Shown: positions 8,804 through 17,216 of the stretch, piece by piece
Layout: the number at the start of each line of letters is the position of its first letter
Numbering within the stretch: position 1 is the stretch's first letter
Assembly: GCA_007117055.1 (NCBI GenBank)
Contig: SKHH01000282.1
Coordinates: 1-35,058, forward strand
Direction of reading: 5' to 3'
DNA length: 35,058 bases
Source: Lishizhenia sp.
Lineage (GTDB): Bacteria > Bacteroidota > Bacteroidia > Flavobacteriales_D > Crocinitomicaceae
The notes under the pieces: model-generated
What the model was told of the DNA's origin: nothing
Seen by the model: only the letters and a program-made list of their open reading frames with translations
The model's database searches: none
Program-made: the position numbers and the translations under genes

Positions 8804-9370
8804 TTAACCCAGGCGCTTTTGAACATAGGTGTTTACCCTATTAAAGAATTGTACAGGGGTGTATGTTCTCCAATTTATATCTTCTAGTTCGCCTCCCAAT
8901 ACAAAAAATTGATCGAGGTGGATTTCTTTAAATTCAGCGATGACATGCTCATGAAAATTAAGTAAAGCAATATAACCGTCTTCTAATTCGTCAAACCACT
9001 CCTCATAATAACAGTCATCTGAGTAATGAAAATTCAAAACGTTTTCACCGATTAAAATATACTTATCTATGCCCTCATGAAGTAAATGCTCAATGATGTC
9101 TCTTTTTAATGTCATGATATCGTTGTTTATGGCGTCATTCCATTCTCCGATCAATTCAATAACAACGACGCCTTCCTCATAATCCGCAAAAAGAATTTTC
9201 ATGAACAAGGTAGGAGAACCAAAGTTGTCCCACTGAGGATGTATTACATAGTTATATACATGATCTGAAAATTCAAATTCCGAATATTCACGATTGTAGA
9301 ACGGTGAACGCTCATCTTCTGAGGCGATGTAATAATCTCTCCAGTTATAATAGGGTTCTAAATCATGCAT
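8804..9370 (-). CDS. Acidic conserved-looking protein of unknown function
   Basis: I do not recognise a family. The 188-residue product has no signal peptide or membrane segment, so it is probably cytoplasmic. It is strongly acidic and rich in aromatic residues (YYNWRDYY near the N-terminus, then runs such as DDCYYEEWFDELEDGY). A central alternating hydrophobic/charged part (GVVVIELIGEW, KYILIGENVLNF, HEHVIAEF, QFFVLGGEL) suggests a beta-alpha-beta fold with several parallel strands. The start ATGCATGAT at 9370 is the only plausible one near the 5' end. It stands alone between the convergent Nudix gene and the divergent lipoprotein gene. Composition agrees with a real gene: long uninterrupted frame and no competing reading frame in the track. 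Confidence 0.65.
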   Translation of the reverse strand: MHDLEPYYNWRDYYIASEDERSPFYNREYSEFEFSDHVYNYVIHPQWDNFGSPTLFMKILFADYEEGVVVIELIGEWNDAINNDIMTLKRDIIEHLLHEGIDKYILIGENVLNFHYSDDCYYEEWFDELEDGYIALLNFHEHVIAEFKEIHLDQFFVLGGELEDINWRTYTPVQFFNRVNTYVQKRLG

Positions 9371-9398
9371 GATGCGAATGTAGATTTATTCTTTGAAT

Positions 9399-9432
9399 TT
9401 TGAGTGAAAATCTTAATCGTTTTGTAATTTTG
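9399..9432 (+). promoter_or_regulatory. Bacteroidota-type promoter for the lipoprotein/isoaspartyl peptidase operon
   Basis: TTTG at 9399-9402 is followed after 22 bases by TAATTTTG at 9425-9432, matching the TTTG (-33) and TAnnTTTG (-7) consensus with allowed spacing. The start codon lies 78 bases downstream, leaving a leader of about 70 bases. Confidence 0.6.
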
Positions 9433-9510
9433 GGTACAATTAATTATGCTTCTAATAATGTTGGATTACTTTTTGTTATTCTACGTTTCAAGAGCTTAAA
9501 AAAGTAGGTT

Positions 9511-11001
9511 ATGAAATATGTTATTTTATGCGTTATTGCATGTGTTTTTATTGTTTCCTGTGAAACGAAATCGGATAGTGTCAATCTAAAAGATGTGGTA
9601 AATAACTTTATTCAAGAGGAACAAACCCCAGTTTATGGATCGATAGATTTATTTGGAATTATTCAAAAAGCAGGAGTAACTGAACTACCAGTTTTTGGAG
9701 AGTTGATTGAAGAACAATTAGAGTCTATTGGTGCTTCAATTCATATCGATCAGAAGCTTTATTTCGCTATGGATGGAGCGTTGAATGATGAAGGAACCCC
9801 TCAAAACCTTTTTGCTTTTGCAGCAGTAAAGAATAGAGATTCATTGATTGATTTGTTTTCTCGAATGGGCTACTTTTTTGAAGAAGAAAATGGGGTGTAT
9901 TATTCATTTGATATGAATTCTGCAATAGGGTTTACTGAAAGTGTATTGTCTATGGTGACTACAGACTTCGATAAAGACTCCGAAGAGGAAATTCGAAAAG
10001 TAATGTCTAAAATGAAGAGTACAGGCAAAGAAAAGTCAACGGAGGACTTATTTCAGAATCAAGGCGACTTGTTTATTGTTTCAAATTTAGGTGCTGTAGA
10101 TTTTATACCTTCCATAGATCAGGGTATCGTTGACGCAGATGAAATAGAACAAATAAAATCAATGCTTGAAGAGTTGAGGTCGATTACCAATTTGAGTTTT
10201 CTAGACGGGAAATTAAGTTTCACCAATGAATTTGAATTTGGTGATGCCATGGAGGAGTTTATGATTTTGAGCGAAGTGGATCAACAAAAAGTATTGGATA
10301 AAATCGAATTATCTAATCCAATGTTTGCTTTTTCAATGGCATTAGATATTCCAAAATTGGAAAAGTTATTGAAGAAATATAATCCAGATGCGCTAAAAGA
10401 ATTATATGCTTCTTTAGGAACTGCTGGTTTGATTTTGAGAGGACTAGGAGGGGAAGGCATTGAGTCTATTTTTGACGGTTCAATTGTAGCATCATTGGAT
10501 AATATTCAAAGTAAACTAGACCTTACAGAACTCCCAGCTTTTTCTTTACACGCTGGAGTAGGAAAAGCAGGCGAAGTATTACTTGATGTTTTATTAGACC
10601 TTGCTGATGTTGGAGAGATTCAGAAGGATAATAAAGGTAATTACGTGTTTGAAGATATTCTGTTAAAAATGCGCTCAAATGAACTGCACTTAATGAGTGC
10701 TAGTAAGTCCGGAGTTGAAAATGGTAAAACACAATTATTAAATCGTTTCCCTGATTTTGGTAGCACACCAGTTTCTTTTTTCTTTGATATTGAAAAATTA
10801 ATGCGTACCAATCCACAGTTGGTAGATCAGGATTTACGACCAGTTGTAAGCATTATGGATTATTTTACTTTTCAGATGAGTAAGGATAAGGCTTCAATGG
10901 ATTTGTACTTATTGAATAAAAATGAAAATATTTTAAAACAATTGGTGGATGCTTTACAGGAACAACTTCAAGGTTTAGCAGAGGAAGGACTAATGATATA
11001 A
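9511..11001 (+). CDS. DUF4836-like lipoprotein
   Basis: 496 residues with a lipoprotein signal peptide: hydrophobic core and lipobox FIVSC, lipidated Cys17, so anchored in an envelope membrane facing the periplasm or surface. The remainder is a repetitive alpha/beta pattern with many self-similar segments (SIDLFGIIQKAGV early, FFFDIEKLMRTNP late), a long acidic helix-rich middle, and AFSMALDIPKLEKLLKKYN near residue 280. Size, lipoprotein nature and the alternating 'X-hhh-D/N-hxxLhxK' segments resemble the Bacteroidota DUF4836 family, but I identify it by overall look, not by a diagnostic motif. Function is unknown. Its TAA is directly followed by the ATG of the isoaspartyl peptidase gene, so the two are coupled. 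Confidence 0.6.
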   Translation: MKYVILCVIACVFIVSCETKSDSVNLKDVVNNFIQEEQTPVYGSIDLFGIIQKAGVTELPVFGELIEEQLESIGASIHIDQKLYFAMDGALNDEGTPQNLFAFAAVKNRDSLIDLFSRMGYFFEEENGVYYSFDMNSAIGFTESVLSMVTTDFDKDSEEEIRKVMSKMKSTGKEKSTEDLFQNQGDLFIVSNLGAVDFIPSIDQGIVDADEIEQIKSMLEELRSITNLSFLDGKLSFTNEFEFGDAMEEFMILSEVDQQKVLDKIELSNPMFAFSMALDIPKLEKLLKKYNPDALKELYASLGTAGLILRGLGGEGIESIFDGSIVASLDNIQSKLDLTELPAFSLHAGVGKAGEVLLDVLLDLADVGEIQKDNKGNYVFEDILLKMRSNELHLMSASKSGVENGKTQLLNRFPDFGSTPVSFFFDIEKLMRTNPQLVDQDLRPVVSIMDYFTFQMSKDKASMDLYLLNKNENILKQLVDALQEQLQGLAEEGLMI

Positions 11002-12048
11002 ATGATGATGCGATTTTTGGTTTTTTGGTTGGTGATGTTTATTATGGCTTGTAATCCGCAATCTAATGAAACATTGGATAGGGAAGAAGAGGAAGCTCAT
11101 ATCATTAAAAAAAGTGATCCCCCTGTTGCAATTGTAATTCATGGTGGTGCTGGAACTATTCTAAAAGAGCATTTATCGGATAGTTTAGAAAAACGATATC
11201 TATTTGTGTTGGACAGTATTATTTCTGCAGGTCATCAAGCGTTAGAAGAAGGAGAAGAAGCAGTAAATGTTGTGATAAAGGTAATCTCAGCTATGGAAGA
11301 TAGTCCTTTATTCAACGCGGGAAAAGGCGCAGTATTTACGAATGACGGTATTAATGAATTAGACGCTTCCATTATGAAAGGTAAAGATCGTTCTGCTGGA
11401 GCTGTAGCTAGAGTAAAATCAATAAAAAATCCCATTCAATTAGCTCATGTAGTGATGGAGCGTTCAAATCACGTTTTTCTGTCAGGAGATGGTGCAGAGC
11501 AATTTGCTAAAAGCCAAGGAATCGAGAAAATAGATCCTGCTTATTTTTTTGTTCAAAGTAGATATGACGCCTTACTTAGGTCTAAAGAAAAATCAAGTGT
11601 GAGCAGTGTAACGCTTTCAGAGGATGAAAAGTTTGGAACTGTTGGGTGTGTAGCGTTAGATAAAAACGGAGATATTGTGGCAGGAACATCTACAGGTGGA
11701 ATGACCAATAAACGCTTCGGTAGAATAGGAGATTCACCTATTATTGGAGCAGGGACTTACGCGGATAATCAAATCGGAGGCGTTTCAGCTACCGGTTGGG
11801 GAGAGTTTTTTATTCGGAATGTTGTTGCCTATGATATATTGGCTAGGATGCTTTATCGTAATGTTGATTTAGAACAAGCCGCTCGAGAAGTTATTTTTAA
11901 CGTACTTGAGCCACATGGTGGTGATGGCGGAGTGGTTTGTTTGGATAAAGATGGAAATGTTGCAATGGTATTTAATACTGCAGGAATGTATCGTGCGGCA
12001 ATTGACGGCAATGGGATAAAACAAGTAGGGATTTATGAAATGGATTGA
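11002..12048 (+). CDS. Isoaspartyl peptidase/L-asparaginase, Ntn hydrolase, predicted lipoprotein
   Basis: 348 residues. Plant-type (class 3) asparaginase family: VIHGGAGT at 45-52, FNAGKGAVFTNDG at 104-116, LDASIMKG at 120-127, then the autocleavage site GTVGCVALD with nucleophile Thr213 and GTSTGGMTNKRFGRIGDSPIIGAGTYAD with the substrate-binding Arg and Asp. These enzymes cleave themselves to alpha and beta chains and hydrolyse beta-aspartyl dipeptides or asparagine. An N-terminal hydrophobic stretch ends in the lipobox-like IMAC, so the enzyme is probably membrane-anchored outside the cytoplasm, with lipidated Cys17. The gene starts with three tandem ATG codons right after the upstream TAA (zero spacing); which ATG is used cannot be decided. 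The minus-strand ORF at 11235-11435 is a shadow. Confidence 0.92.
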   Translation: MMMRFLVFWLVMFIMACNPQSNETLDREEEEAHIIKKSDPPVAIVIHGGAGTILKEHLSDSLEKRYLFVLDSIISAGHQALEEGEEAVNVVIKVISAMEDSPLFNAGKGAVFTNDGINELDASIMKGKDRSAGAVARVKSIKNPIQLAHVVMERSNHVFLSGDGAEQFAKSQGIEKIDPAYFFVQSRYDALLRSKEKSSVSSVTLSEDEKFGTVGCVALDKNGDIVAGTSTGGMTNKRFGRIGDSPIIGAGTYADNQIGGVSATGWGEFFIRNVVAYDILARMLYRNVDLEQAAREVIFNVLEPHGGDGGVVCLDKDGNVAMVFNTAGMYRAAIDGNGIKQVGIYEMD

Positions 12049-12084
12049 TTTCCTTGACAAGTAACCATATAAACAGATTAATAC

Positions 12085-12092
12085 TAACTTTG
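12085..12092 (+). promoter_or_regulatory. Putative -7 element before the DegT aminotransferase gene
   Basis: TAACTTTG matches TAnnTTTG, 16 bases before the ATG. The nearest upstream TTG (12054-12056) is 28 bases away, further than usual, so the -33 element is doubtful. Its position in the gap after the asparaginase stop supports a separate promoter for the aminotransferase/sugar transferase pair. Confidence 0.45.
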
Positions 12093-12108
12093 TAAAAAGT
12101 AATTTTAC

Positions 12109-13317
12109 ATGATACCCTTTTCTCCTCCTAGAATTGATCAATTGATCATCGATGAAGTAACAGCAGTATTACAAAGCGGTTGGATTACCACTGGTCCCCG
12201 TACGAAGCAGTTTGAAAAAGATATTTCTGCTTTCTGTGGAAATAAATCTACGGTTTGCGTGAATTCATGGACAATGGGAATGCAGGTTTTTTTACATTGG
12301 TGGGGAATTGGTCCAGGGGATGAAGTTATTTTGCCTTCTTATACGTATTGTGCTTCTGGAAATGTTGTGTTGCATTCTGGAGCAAAGCTAATTTTGGTGG
12401 ACTGCGAAGAAGGAGGGTTTAATTTATCAATTGATAAGGTAAAAGAGGCAATAACTCCAAGAACAAAAGCTATTATCCCTGTTGATATTGGTGGCTTGCC
12501 TTGTGATTACAATGCTTTATTTGAATTGGTTAACCAGAAAAAAGATATCTTTCAACCATCAAATGAATTACAAGAAAAACTAGGTAGAATTTTAGTTTTA
12601 GCAGATGCAGCTCATTCTTTTGGAGGGATGTATCAGGGTAAAAGAGTAGGTTCTGTCGCAGATGTTTCAGTATTTTCTTTTCATGCTGTAAAGAACCTTA
12701 CAACTGCTGAGGGAGGTGCTATTTGTTTTAATTTACCAGAAACTTTTGATCACGATGAGATTTATCGTGCTTTTTGTATAAAAATACTACATGGTCAGTC
12801 AAAAGATGCCTTAGCTAAAACACAAAAAGGAGCATGGCGGTACGATGTGGAAGAGCCAGGTTTCAAATGTAATATGACAGATTTACAGGCGGCTATTGGA
12901 CTTATTGAACTCAGGCGTTACGAAGGGAATTTACAAAGAAGAGCACATATAATGGAGAGATATCAGGCTGCTTTTGAAAATGAAACATGGGCTATTTTAC
13001 CAAAAATAAAAGACGAAAACAAAACATCTAGTTTTCACTTGTATGGTTTACGTGTAAAAGGAGCCAATGAAAAAATGCGCGATGCGATTATTCAGGAAAT
13101 TGCTGAAAGAGATGTGGCGGTGAATGTCCATTTTCAGCCGCTTCCTTTGTTGACGGCTTACAAGAAAAGAGGTTATGATATAAAAGACTTTCCGAATGCT
13201 TGGAATCAATATCAAAATGAAATTTCTCTTCCAGTATATTATGATTTATCGGATGAAAATCTTAACACTGTAATTAAAGCAGTAAAAGACGCAGTAGAAA
13301 AAATCTTGAACACATAA
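12109..13317 (+). CDS. DegT/DnrJ/EryC1/StrS-family sugar aminotransferase
   Basis: 402 residues, PLP-dependent fold type I. The opening PFSPPRID...GWITTGPRTKQFE is the classic DegT N-terminus; PSYTYCASGNVVLHSG (76-91) and IIPVDIGGLPCDYNAL line the active site; LADAAHSFGG (164-173) holds the PLP-binding Asp; FSFHAVKNLTTAEGGA contains the Schiff-base Lys195. The family transaminates keto-sugar nucleotides (often at C4 of UDP- or dTDP-linked sugars) in the cytoplasm. The gene lies 2 bases before a PglC-type sugar transferase, as in loci making amino-sugar-headed glycans (PglE/PglC logic), though no dehydratase or acetyltransferase is nearby. A TAnnTTTG element sits right upstream. Confidence 0.92.
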   Translation: MIPFSPPRIDQLIIDEVTAVLQSGWITTGPRTKQFEKDISAFCGNKSTVCVNSWTMGMQVFLHWWGIGPGDEVILPSYTYCASGNVVLHSGAKLILVDCEEGGFNLSIDKVKEAITPRTKAIIPVDIGGLPCDYNALFELVNQKKDIFQPSNELQEKLGRILVLADAAHSFGGMYQGKRVGSVADVSVFSFHAVKNLTTAEGGAICFNLPETFDHDEIYRAFCIKILHGQSKDALAKTQKGAWRYDVEEPGFKCNMTDLQAAIGLIELRRYEGNLQRRAHIMERYQAAFENETWAILPKIKDENKTSSFHLYGLRVKGANEKMRDAIIQEIAERDVAVNVHFQPLPLLTAYKKRGYDIKDFPNAWNQYQNEISLPVYYDLSDENLNTVIKAVKDAVEKILNT

Positions 13318-13319
13318 TT

Positions 13320-13913
13320 ATGCTAAAACGACTTTTTGACCTTTTGTTTTCTGCGTTGGTGTTATTCTTTTTTCTTCCTTTTGGATTTGTTATCACTCTG
13401 ATAATTCTGGTTACAAGCAAAGGAGGGGCGTTTTACACGCAAGAAAGAATTGGTAAAAATGGAAAGCCTTTTGGGTTGTTAAAGTTCCGAACTATGCGTC
13501 AAGATTCAGATAAACTGGGAAAACTGACAGTCGGAATGCGTGACCCAAGAATTACGAAAGTAGGCTATTTTTTACGAAAGTATAAATTGGATGAATTTCC
13601 GCAATTTATCAATGTTCTGAAAGGGGAGATGAGCGTTGTTGGTCCAAGACCAGAGGTGAAAGAATATACGGATTTGTACACTGATGAACAAAGAGAAGTG
13701 TTGACAGTTAAGCCGGGTATAACGGATTACGCTTCTATTGAATATTTTGATGAAAATCGCTTGTTGGGAGAAAGTGACAACCCAAAAGAGACGTATATTA
13801 AGGAAATTATGCCTGCCAAAATTCAACTTAACAGAAAATATTTTGAATCTCCAAGCTTGAGTAAAGACCTTGATATAATCAGATTGACATTTTTAAAGAT
13901 GGTAAAAAGATAG
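13320..13913 (+). CDS. PglC/WbaP-type undecaprenyl-phosphate sugar-1-phosphate transferase
   Basis: 197 residues, the short monotopic form of the bacterial sugar transferase family (as PglC). An N-terminal hydrophobic segment (about residues 8-33) is the membrane-embedded re-entrant helix; then come FYTQERIGKNGKPF, LLKFRTM, the catalytic Asp-Glu in KLDEFPQFINVLKGEMSVVGPRPE and KPGITDYASIEY. It would move a sugar phosphate from a UDP-sugar to undecaprenyl phosphate at the inner face of the cytoplasmic membrane, starting glycan assembly. Translationally close to the DegT aminotransferase (2-base gap), which suggests that the transferred sugar is an amino sugar. Start chosen as the first ATG after the upstream stop. 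Confidence 0.93.
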   Translation: MLKRLFDLLFSALVLFFFLPFGFVITLIILVTSKGGAFYTQERIGKNGKPFGLLKFRTMRQDSDKLGKLTVGMRDPRITKVGYFLRKYKLDEFPQFINVLKGEMSVVGPRPEVKEYTDLYTDEQREVLTVKPGITDYASIEYFDENRLLGESDNPKETYIKEIMPAKIQLNRKYFESPSLSKDLDIIRLTFLKMVKR

Positions 13914-13934
13914 GGGGCTCTGAACTTTTATAAA

Positions 13935-14153
13935 TCAAGAAGTTTCTTGGTTACTTCTTTTTCGAGAATTCCAGCCGAATAGTTTGTAAATTGGACAAAA
14001 ACTTAAGAGGCTCGTCAATAAAAAAACTGTTCCTATTGTTATAATGGTGTAAGCCAACCACCCATTTAAGATATCAAAAATGAAAAGTCCTATAGCTATT
14101 AAGAAAAGTACAAAGCGAATCAATCGGTCGGTATTACTAATGTTCATGTTCAT
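13935..14153 (-). CDS. DUF2892 (YgaP-like) small inner-membrane protein
   Basis: 72 residues. After NTDRLIRF come two membrane segments (about 14-29 and 33-50), then the family ending FCPIYKLFGWN. This is the DUF2892 pattern, found alone or fused to rhodanese domains (YgaP). Function is not known; some members are linked to sulfur metabolism. The start could also be the Met two codons later (14147). It lies alone on the minus strand between the sugar transferase and the subtilase gene. Confidence 0.82.
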   Translation of the reverse strand: MNMNISNTDRLIRFVLFLIAIGLFIFDILNGWLAYTIITIGTVFLLTSLLSFCPIYKLFGWNSRKRSNQETS

Positions 14154-14157
14154 AATT

Positions 14158-14165
14158 CAAATTTA
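14158..14165 (-). promoter_or_regulatory. Possible -7 element for the DUF2892 gene
   Basis: The minus strand reads TAAATTTG (TAnnTTTG). It is only 4 bases before the annotated ATG (10 before the second Met), which would give an almost leaderless mRNA; no -33 element was seen. Confidence 0.25.
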
Positions 14166-14269
14166 ATTTTTTTATTGATACATTGTATTCGCGTTTACAT
14201 TTTATTTTGTTAAAAAGTGATGGATGGTGCAATTTAGAGGTGTGAACTAAATGAGTCTTTTATTTTTCG

Positions 14270-14277
14270 TAGATTTG
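14270..14277 (+). promoter_or_regulatory. Putative -7 element before the subtilase gene
   Basis: TAGATTTG matches TAnnTTTG, 16 bases before the ATG. No good TTTG was found at 17-23 bases upstream. The 12085 and 14270 sites share the same very short distance to the start codon. Confidence 0.42.
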
Positions 14278-14293
14278 AAAAAAATATGTTGTC

Positions 14294-16495
14294 ATGAAAT
14301 TATTATTTGTTTTTGTAATTACGCTTTTTTTCTCGTTTGAACTATTATCACAAGCAGAAACTAATGCCTCGGTTAAAATGTTTAACTTAGAATATAGTAA
14401 TGCGTTAAAAAATAACGACGCCACGGCATTCTCTAAATTAGTTAGGGATTATGAATTAATTAAAATAGACGGTGAATATTTTATTGGGGTATTAGCCCTT
14501 GTTGATGAGAACTTTATTGATCAAACTAGTTTAGCAGATTTAGAAGTAAAAAACGATACTAAAATTGCTGATTTATGGACATTTCGTGTTCCAATTAGTA
14601 AATTCAATTCTTTTTTGAATGTACAAGGAATTAAATATGTTGAAGTGGGAGAGCCTGTTTCAGAAGATTTAATTGATGATTTACCTTCTACACGTGCAGA
14701 TAGTGTTCATGCAGGCCTCGGAGGTTTACTTCAAAGTTATACAGGAAAAGACGTTGTAATATGTGTTATAGATTGGGGGTTTGATTATACACACCCTACA
14801 TTTTACGATACGACTTTTTCAAAACTTCGATTAACACGCGCTTGGGATCAAAATAAATTTGTTGGAACCCCTCCGGAAGGCTACAATTTTGGAGTAGAAT
14901 ATGCGGGAACAGAGGAGTTATTAGCTGCTGGCTCAGATACCACTTATGTTTTCGGTTCAGGTAGTCATGGTGCTCATGTAGCTGGTATTGCCGGTGGAGC
15001 TGGAGCTGGACAAGGATATGTTGGCTCAGCGCCAGAATCTGAATTGATTTTTATTTCGTTACGCAGAGACGCTCCTTCTTTAATCGATGCGTTTTCTTAC
15101 GCCATTAATTATGCAGCATCCGTAAATAAACCTATTGTTTTTAACATGAGCTTTGGATCACATTTAGGGCCTCATGATGGTACATCTTTAAAGAACTATG
15201 GTATTGACATTTTGCATGGTCCAGGGAAGATTTTTGTTGGTTCCGCAGGAAATAATGGTTCTTCTAATGCTAACTTCCACTTGGATTATGATTTTTCACA
15301 AAATCAAGGGGATACGATAACAACTACAGTAAATTTTGACAGTCAACCGGAACAATTCGGACAAACACTTTCCATGTGGGGCTCTGCTCATTCAGATTTT
15401 GCTGTTTCCATTTTATTGGCGTCTACTTCTCATGATTCCGTATATCAAACGCCTTACTACAGCTCGCTGAACGAACCTACTTTCATTGATACAATTTTAG
15501 TAGGAATTAATGATACTTTAATTATTCGTATGCAATCAACACGAAGTTTCTTTTTAAATGATAAACCAAATATTCGATTGGAGATAAAGAACACCTCTTC
15601 CAATAGAGCAGTGTTACATGCAACATCACAAAATACACACTTACATATCTGGAATAATGTTCGCATGAATAACCGTTATACCAATTGGGGTGTTCCACTT
15701 ACGAGTGTTTACCCAGGTTCTTTGGCGGGAAATAATGAATATGGACTAGGTGAGCCTGCTGGAGTAGGAAGAAATGTGATTACAGTAGCTTCTTATAGAG
15801 CGGAACAGTTTGCGCCAAATGGAAATTTATTGTTTGGAAACATTTCTGGTTTCAGTAGTTTTGGCCCTACCGTAGATGAGCGTATAAAGCCAGATATTGC
15901 TTCAACAGGACAAGCGGTGTATTCATCTTTAAATTCATTTGATTATACGAGTAATCCTTCATTTCCTTTTGAGTTTGAGGGTAAAACGTATGGTTGGGCT
16001 TCTTTTTCAGGAACTTCTATGTCTGGTCCTATGGTAGCAGGTATTGTAGCTTTAATGTTGGAAGCACATCCTACGTTGAGTGCTGTTCAAGCAAAAGCTG
16101 TATTGAAAGAGACGGCTCGTTTGGATGATCGTACAGGTGAAATTGGCTCAGAAGGACACTTGCAATGGGGTTGGGGTAAGGCGAATGCTCTAGCTGCAGT
16201 GAAAGCAGTAGAAGTGTTAGCAAGTACCGATGAAATGGAGATGGAACAGTCGTTATTTACGGTATTTCCTAATCCTGCTTCGGATTATTTAACTATTCGT
16301 TTAGACGATGTTCATCAATCGGAAATTTTGGAAATCGAATTATTTGGAATAGATGGAAAAATTTCTAGAAAGTTTGCTGGTGATCAACAGAATGAGATGA
16401 CAATTTCCATTACTGATATTCCTAATGGAGTGTATTATGTAAGGGCGAATACTCAAAATCGATTTGGTATTAAGAAAGTAGTTGTAGCCCACTAA
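14294..16495 (+). CDS. Subtilisin-like serine protease (S8) with T9SS type A sorting domain
   Basis: 733 residues. Signal peptide to about residue 20 (ELLSQ-A), an N-terminal region of about 120 residues resembling an inhibitory propeptide, then the S8 domain with its triad: Asp160 in VICVIDWGFDYTHP, His225 in GSHGAHVAGIAGG, Ser575 in SGTSMSGPMVAG. The oxyanion Asn is in GSAGNNGSS. About 150 residues of beta-rich sequence are inserted between the Asn and Ser motifs, as in large Bacteroidota subtilases (lactocepin/PA-domain-like architecture without a clear PA motif). Residues from about 654 (VFPNPASD) to the end form a T9SS type A C-terminal domain, so the protease is probably exported across the outer membrane. 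It is followed after 15 bases by the acetolactate-decarboxylase-like lipoprotein gene. Confidence 0.93.
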   Translation: MKLLFVFVITLFFSFELLSQAETNASVKMFNLEYSNALKNNDATAFSKLVRDYELIKIDGEYFIGVLALVDENFIDQTSLADLEVKNDTKIADLWTFRVPISKFNSFLNVQGIKYVEVGEPVSEDLIDDLPSTRADSVHAGLGGLLQSYTGKDVVICVIDWGFDYTHPTFYDTTFSKLRLTRAWDQNKFVGTPPEGYNFGVEYAGTEELLAAGSDTTYVFGSGSHGAHVAGIAGGAGAGQGYVGSAPESELIFISLRRDAPSLIDAFSYAINYAASVNKPIVFNMSFGSHLGPHDGTSLKNYGIDILHGPGKIFVGSAGNNGSSNANFHLDYDFSQNQGDTITTTVNFDSQPEQFGQTLSMWGSAHSDFAVSILLASTSHDSVYQTPYYSSLNEPTFIDTILVGINDTLIIRMQSTRSFFLNDKPNIRLEIKNTSSNRAVLHATSQNTHLHIWNNVRMNNRYTNWGVPLTSVYPGSLAGNNEYGLGEPAGVGRNVITVASYRAEQFAPNGNLLFGNISGFSSFGPTVDERIKPDIASTGQAVYSSLNSFDYTSNPSFPFEFEGKTYGWASFSGTSMSGPMVAGIVALMLEAHPTLSAVQAKAVLKETARLDDRTGEIGSEGHLQWGWGKANALAAVKAVEVLASTDEMEMEQSLFTVFPNPASDYLTIRLDDVHQSEILEIELFGIDGKISRKFAGDQQNEMTISITDIPNGVYYVRANTQNRFGIKKVVVAH

Positions 16496-16510
16496 TCTTT
16501 TAGATTAAAT

Positions 16511-17212
16511 ATGATGGTGTCCATTTTACGTTGGTCGAGTATTCTTCTAATGGTTGGTTTGATTTATTCCTGCCGCAACGAATCAGTCCCTGAAGTTGCT
16601 TATAAAGGAGCACTGAGGAATGCAATGAAACATAATGACCTTAGTGCTTACGCAGATTTAGAAGATTTTAAAAATCTGTCAAATCTTTATGCGTTGGGCG
16701 CGTTAGAGGGGCTTTCTGGTGAGGTGATGGTTATTAATAGTATTCCGTATGTGTCTCAATCCACAGAAGGTGGAGTGAAGGTTGAAAATAGTTGGGATCA
16801 TAAAGCAAACTTTCTGGTCTACGCACAAGTAGAAGATTGGAAAGAATATGCATTGCCCATCGAGTTAAAAACCTTAAGTCAACTGGCAAAATTTATTGAA
16901 GAATTGGATGTGAAAAAACCAACTCCATTTTTAGTAGAAGGTCTCATTACTTCAGCATCTTGGCATGTAGTGAATTGGGATAAAAATGATAGTATTCATA
17001 CGCATGAAAAGCATATCAAGTCTGGAGCGTATGATACGTTTATCAGTCAACCAGTAACTATACTTGGTTTTTATTCCACTGAACATAAAGGCATATTTAC
17101 ACATCATTCTTTACCAATACATGCGCATGTGAAAACTGATGGCTTGGGGATTACAGCTCATTTGGATGAGGTTGTTTTTGGGGAAAATATGATTTTAAAA
17201 CTACCAAAATAG
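16511..17212 (+). CDS. Acetolactate decarboxylase-like lipoprotein
   Basis: 233 residues starting with a lipoprotein signal peptide (lipobox LIYSC, Cys21). The body resembles alpha-acetolactate decarboxylase: YALGALEGLSGEVMVINSIPYV (60-81) equals the early 'G-x-L-x-GE-x-hhh-x-G-x-Y' strand with Glu71, VTILGFYS precedes the metal site, and IHAHVKTDGLGITAHLDE gives His204, His206 and His217. The H-x-H-x10-H spacing is the same as the zinc site of BudA/AldB enzymes, which convert 2-acetolactate to acetoin. The protein ends soon after (ILKLPK), so a C-terminal active-site Glu may be missing. An exported lipoprotein would not meet cytoplasmic acetolactate, so the substrate may differ. It is probably co-transcribed with the transglutaminase-like gene 4 bases downstream. 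Confidence 0.75.
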   Translation: MMVSILRWSSILLMVGLIYSCRNESVPEVAYKGALRNAMKHNDLSAYADLEDFKNLSNLYALGALEGLSGEVMVINSIPYVSQSTEGGVKVENSWDHKANFLVYAQVEDWKEYALPIELKTLSQLAKFIEELDVKKPTPFLVEGLITSASWHVVNWDKNDSIHTHEKHIKSGAYDTFISQPVTILGFYSTEHKGIFTHHSLPIHAHVKTDGLGITAHLDEVVFGENMILKLPK

Positions 17213-17216
17213 TTCG

